From: Clostridia bacterium
GTDB lineage: Bacteria; Bacillota; Clostridia; UBA1381; UMGS1253
DNA length: 8,339 bases
Reading direction: 5' to 3'
NCBI GenBank assembly: GCA_017411585.1
Contig: JAFQPV010000157.1
Span: 1-8,339 of the forward strand
In this document: in pieces, positions 6,812 to 8,339 of the stretch
Layout of the letters: each line of letters opens with the position of its first letter
How positions within the stretch are numbered: position 1 is the stretch's first letter
Position numbers and translations under genes: made by a program
Notes under the pieces: generated by a model
Database searches by the model: none
Told to the model about the DNA's origin: nothing
Seen by the model: the letters and a program-made list of their open reading frames with translations, nothing else

Positions 6812-6827
6812 CCACAATATTTTGTTA
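6812..6827. promoter_or_regulatory. NrdR box (distal), overlapping the nrdG stop codon
   Basis: CCACAATATTTTGTTA matches 12 of 16 positions of the NrdR consensus. It lies 16 bp from the proximal box (32 bp centre to centre, about three helical turns), the paired arrangement known for NrdR targets. Its last three bases are the TAA stop of nrdG read on the minus strand. Confidence 0.75.
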
Positions 6828-7514
6828 TATGCCCCGCAAATGCACCTCTCCAACAAACGGAGCAACTACTTCGGAAAACGCCTGTAAATCCGCATCTGCA
6901 GGGGCGTGCAACCCGCTCTGTATCACGGTTTCACCATCCCTGAACGCTGCCAGATAATAGCGTTTTGCGCCAGAAATCCACTTGCCTATATCCACTATAT
7001 CTTGTGGTGTATGAAATTCTGCCACTACAGTTGTACGGAACTCATAATCCACTTTTCCTGAAAGTAAATACGCAATACTCTTTTCTATGTTGGCAGTATT
7101 GAAATTCTCAATTCCGACAGTTATGCCGTACTTTTCTTTCGAATTTTTCACATCCATTGCCACATAATCAACCAGGCCTTTTTCACAAAGCGCAATCAGC
7201 TTGTCGGGCAGCGTTCCGTTCGTATCGAGCTTTACGGCATACCCCAAATCCTTAATCTTTCGGATAAAGTCCTCAATGTCCGGCTGCAAAAGCGGCTCAC
7301 CGCCACTGATGCACACCCCGTCCAGGATGCCGCTGCGCTTTTTTAAAAACGCAAAGAATTCTTCCTCCGTTACCTCAGGCGCATGATTGTCAAGCACAAG
7401 CGGCCCATTATGGCAAAACGGGCAGCGCAGGTTACATCCGCCCGTAAACAACGTGCACGCCATCTTACCCGGGTAGTCGTTTAAGGATAATTTAATTAAA
7501 CTGCAAATCTGCAT
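6825..7514 (-). CDS. nrdG: Anaerobic ribonucleotide reductase activating protein (radical SAM, longer NrdG-type)
   Basis: The 229-aa radical SAM activase installs the glycyl radical on NrdD. It uses a [4Fe-4S] cluster bound by CNLRCPFC (Cys27, Cys31, Cys34 counted from the chosen start) and S-adenosylmethionine. GGCNLRCPFCHN, the SAM-contacting SGGEP (70-74) and LDTNGT (96-101) are all present. The opening LIKLSLNDYPGKMACTLF resembles the longer activase subfamily (TIGR02495 from memory) rather than the roughly 154-aa E. coli NrdG. The ATG at 7512-7514 is preferred because GAGGAG (7523-7528) is 8 nt upstream; an in-frame GTG at 7521-7523 lies inside that ribosome site. nrdG precedes nrdD, the reverse of the common nrdDG order, with a 186-nt gap that holds the nrdD promoter. 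A PFL-type activase is a less likely alternative given the neighbour. Confidence 0.94.
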   Translation of the reverse strand: MQICSLIKLSLNDYPGKMACTLFTGGCNLRCPFCHNGPLVLDNHAPEVTEEEFFAFLKKRSGILDGVCISGGEPLLQPDIEDFIRKIKDLGYAVKLDTNGTLPDKLIALCEKGLVDYVAMDVKNSKEKYGITVGIENFNTANIEKSIAYLLSGKVDYEFRTTVVAEFHTPQDIVDIGKWISGAKRYYLAAFRDGETVIQSGLHAPADADLQAFSEVVAPFVGEVHLRGI

Positions 7515-7536
7515 ATGCTTCACTCCTCACTTTTCT

Positions 7537-7565
7537 ATTGTAACCCAGCAAAACTGCACTGTCAA
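7537..7565 (-). promoter_or_regulatory. Strong sigma-A promoter of nrdG
   Basis: On the minus strand TTGACA (7560-7565) and TACAAT (7537-7542) are spaced 17 bp. RNA would start near 7530, just before the GAGGAG ribosome site, giving a leader of about 16 nt. No NrdR-box-like palindrome is seen around it. Confidence 0.82.
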
Positions 7566-7569
7566 GCAA

Positions 7570-7598
7570 TTGACTTTAAAGAAAAAATCCTCTATACT
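7570..7598 (+). promoter_or_regulatory. Sigma-A promoter of the SanA/YdcF-like gene
   Basis: TTGACT (7570-7575) and TATACT (7593-7598) are spaced 17 bp. RNA would start near 7605, leaving about 15 nt before the ATG. The -35 is only 4 bp from the -35 of the divergent nrdG promoter. Confidence 0.78.
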
Positions 7599-7619
7599 AA
7601 TAGAAAAGGAGCGATTTGC

Positions 7620-8300
7620 ATGAAATTGAAAAAAAGCCTTCTGCGCATCGGCTGCGCGGCACTTTGCCTCATCCTCGTATGCGGCATTGCCGTTTTCTGC
7701 TTAAATGCCGTTGTAATACATACAGCAGAAAAATATTTTTTAACGCAAGAGGAAGCTGCAATCCCTGCAGACTTTGACTGTATATTAGTGCTTGGTGCAG
7801 GCGTGTACGAAAGCGGTGCACCTACTTGGATGCTGCGTGACCGGTTAAATACCGGAATCGCACTCTACAAAGCCGGCGCTTCAAGCAAGCTTTTAATGAG
7901 CGGCGACCACGGGCGCAAAAGCTACGATGAGGTGAACTCTATGAAGGACTTTGCCATAAATGCAGGTGTGCCTTCCGAGGATATTTTTATGGACCACGCC
8001 GGCTTTTCAACCTACGAAAGTATGTACCGTGCGCGCGACATTTTTCAGGCAAAACGCATCTTGATTGTAACGCAGCGCTACCACTTGTACCGCGCAGTCT
8101 ATATTGCGCGTGCTTTGGGGTTAGACGCTTACGGCATAGAAACGCCGCCGCAGGTCTACGGCGGAGAAACCATGCGCGAAATCCGCGAAATCTTAGCGCA
8201 CGTCAAGGATGTTTTTACGGCGTTTTTCAAACCGGCGCCGACCTTCTTAGGTGAAACGATTCCCGTCAGCGGGGACGGCAATTTAACAAATGATAAGTGA
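7620..8300 (+). CDS. SanA/YdcF-family (DUF218, ElyC/SanA/YdcF) membrane-anchored protein
   Basis: The 226-aa protein has a basic start (MKLKKSLLR) and one hydrophobic segment (about 9-32), so it is probably anchored in the membrane with the rest outside. The DUF218 core follows: VLGAGV (57-62), the RLNTGIALYKAG run (75-86), MSGDHG (93-98), DEVNSM (103-108), GVPSEDIFMDHAGFSTYES (116-134) and TQRYHLYRAVYIA (151-163), ending in PTFLGETI (207-214) as in SanA proteins. The family is linked to cell-envelope integrity and vancomycin exclusion in enterobacteria; its chemistry is unsettled. AAAGGAG (7605-7611) is 8 nt before ATG. In-frame codons run further upstream to about 7515 but cross the promoter, so they are not part of the gene. 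It is followed after 10 nt by another gene start, suggesting an operon. Confidence 0.9.
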   Translation: MKLKKSLLRIGCAALCLILVCGIAVFCLNAVVIHTAEKYFLTQEEAAIPADFDCILVLGAGVYESGAPTWMLRDRLNTGIALYKAGASSKLLMSGDHGRKSYDEVNSMKDFAINAGVPSEDIFMDHAGFSTYESMYRARDIFQAKRILIVTQRYHLYRAVYIARALGLDAYGIETPPQVYGGETMREIREILAHVKDVFTAFFKPAPTFLGETIPVSGDGNLTNDK

Positions 8301-8310
8301 GGAAATTGAA

Positions 8311-8339
8311 ATGAACATTAAAATTTTAGATGCCTCCAC
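8311..8339 (+). CDS. Start of a further gene, cut by the window edge
   Basis: An ATG at 8311 opens a reading frame beginning MNIKILDAS that runs off the end. GAGGA (8299-8303) lies 7 nt before it and overlaps the stop codon of the SanA-like gene, so the two are probably translated from one message. Nine residues are too few to name it. The opening is reminiscent of D-2-hydroxyacid dehydrogenases, but that is a weak guess. Confidence 0.55.

Noticed and set aside
6639..6815. A 59-codon in-frame extension of nrdD upstream to a GTG at 6815
   Set aside because: The frame is open but it crosses the consensus promoter and the NrdR boxes, has no good ribosome site, and the NrdD family starts at the ATP-cone (MYQVMKRDG). 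RNA from the mapped-by-eye promoter would begin after most of it.
7515..7619. A 35-codon N-terminal extension of the SanA-like protein
   Set aside because: It covers both divergent promoters, and the signal-anchor with basic start begins cleanly at the ATG at 7620, which has a strong ribosome site.
1..8339. Mobile elements, CRISPR repeats, tRNA/rRNA genes, defence or phage cassettes
   Set aside because: Both strands were read for repeats, transposase or integrase motifs and structural RNA signatures and none was found. The genes look like ordinary chromosomal metabolism.

Overview
The window reads as chromosomal DNA of an anaerobic, low-to-mid-GC Firmicute, most likely a gut-type clostridium (class Clostridia, perhaps the Oscillospiraceae/Ruminococcaceae side). 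The reasons are strong GGAGG-type ribosome binding sites, near-consensus sigma-A promoters, an oxygen-sensitive class III ribonucleotide reductase pair, NrdR operators and a small four-cysteine protein of a kind common in clostridia. No rRNA, tRNA, CRISPR array, insertion sequence, phage gene or integration site is visible. The window is densely coding, and no gene-free stretch reaches 300 bases.

Region 1 (23-3267, minus strand) is a tightly packed four-gene operon. In transcription order it holds a 63-aa four-cysteine protein (DUF6472-like), an M20-family metal-dependent amidohydrolase, a class I glutamine amidotransferase-like peptidase C26 (PuuD/gamma-glutamyl hydrolase type), and an SGNH/GDSL hydrolase. 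Gaps are 15, 1 and 34 nt. Three different hydrolases for amide, gamma-glutamyl and ester-type bonds suggest a small catabolic cassette, but the substrate cannot be read from the sequence. A divergent promoter region (about 3277-3369) separates the operon from region 2.

Region 2 (3370-4221, plus strand) is a single ten-helix EamA/DMT-type transporter. It ends at a strong hairpin with T-runs on both sides (4237-4275) that can stop transcription from both directions.

Region 3 (4278-7514, minus strand) is the anaerobic dNTP module: nrdG (radical SAM activase) followed by nrdD (glycyl-radical reductase). The NrdD protein carries an extra C-terminal thioredoxin/glutaredoxin-like domain with a CPNC redox motif. 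A textbook promoter (TTGACA, 17 bp, TATAAT) sits between nrdG and nrdD. It is overlapped by two NrdR-box-like palindromes 32 bp apart centre to centre, so nrdD appears to have its own NrdR-controlled promoter. nrdG has a separate strong promoter with no such boxes. The nrdD leader is about 112 nt and G-rich in one part.

Region 4 (7620-8339, plus strand) is a SanA/YdcF-type (DUF218) membrane-anchored protein, transcribed divergently from nrdG from back-to-back promoters. It is followed 10 nt later by the first 29 nt of another gene.

Nothing here is a clear-cut undescribed system. The items most worth following are the NrdD-redoxin fusion, the NrdR operator layout with its structured-looking leader, and the uncharacterised hydrolase operon.
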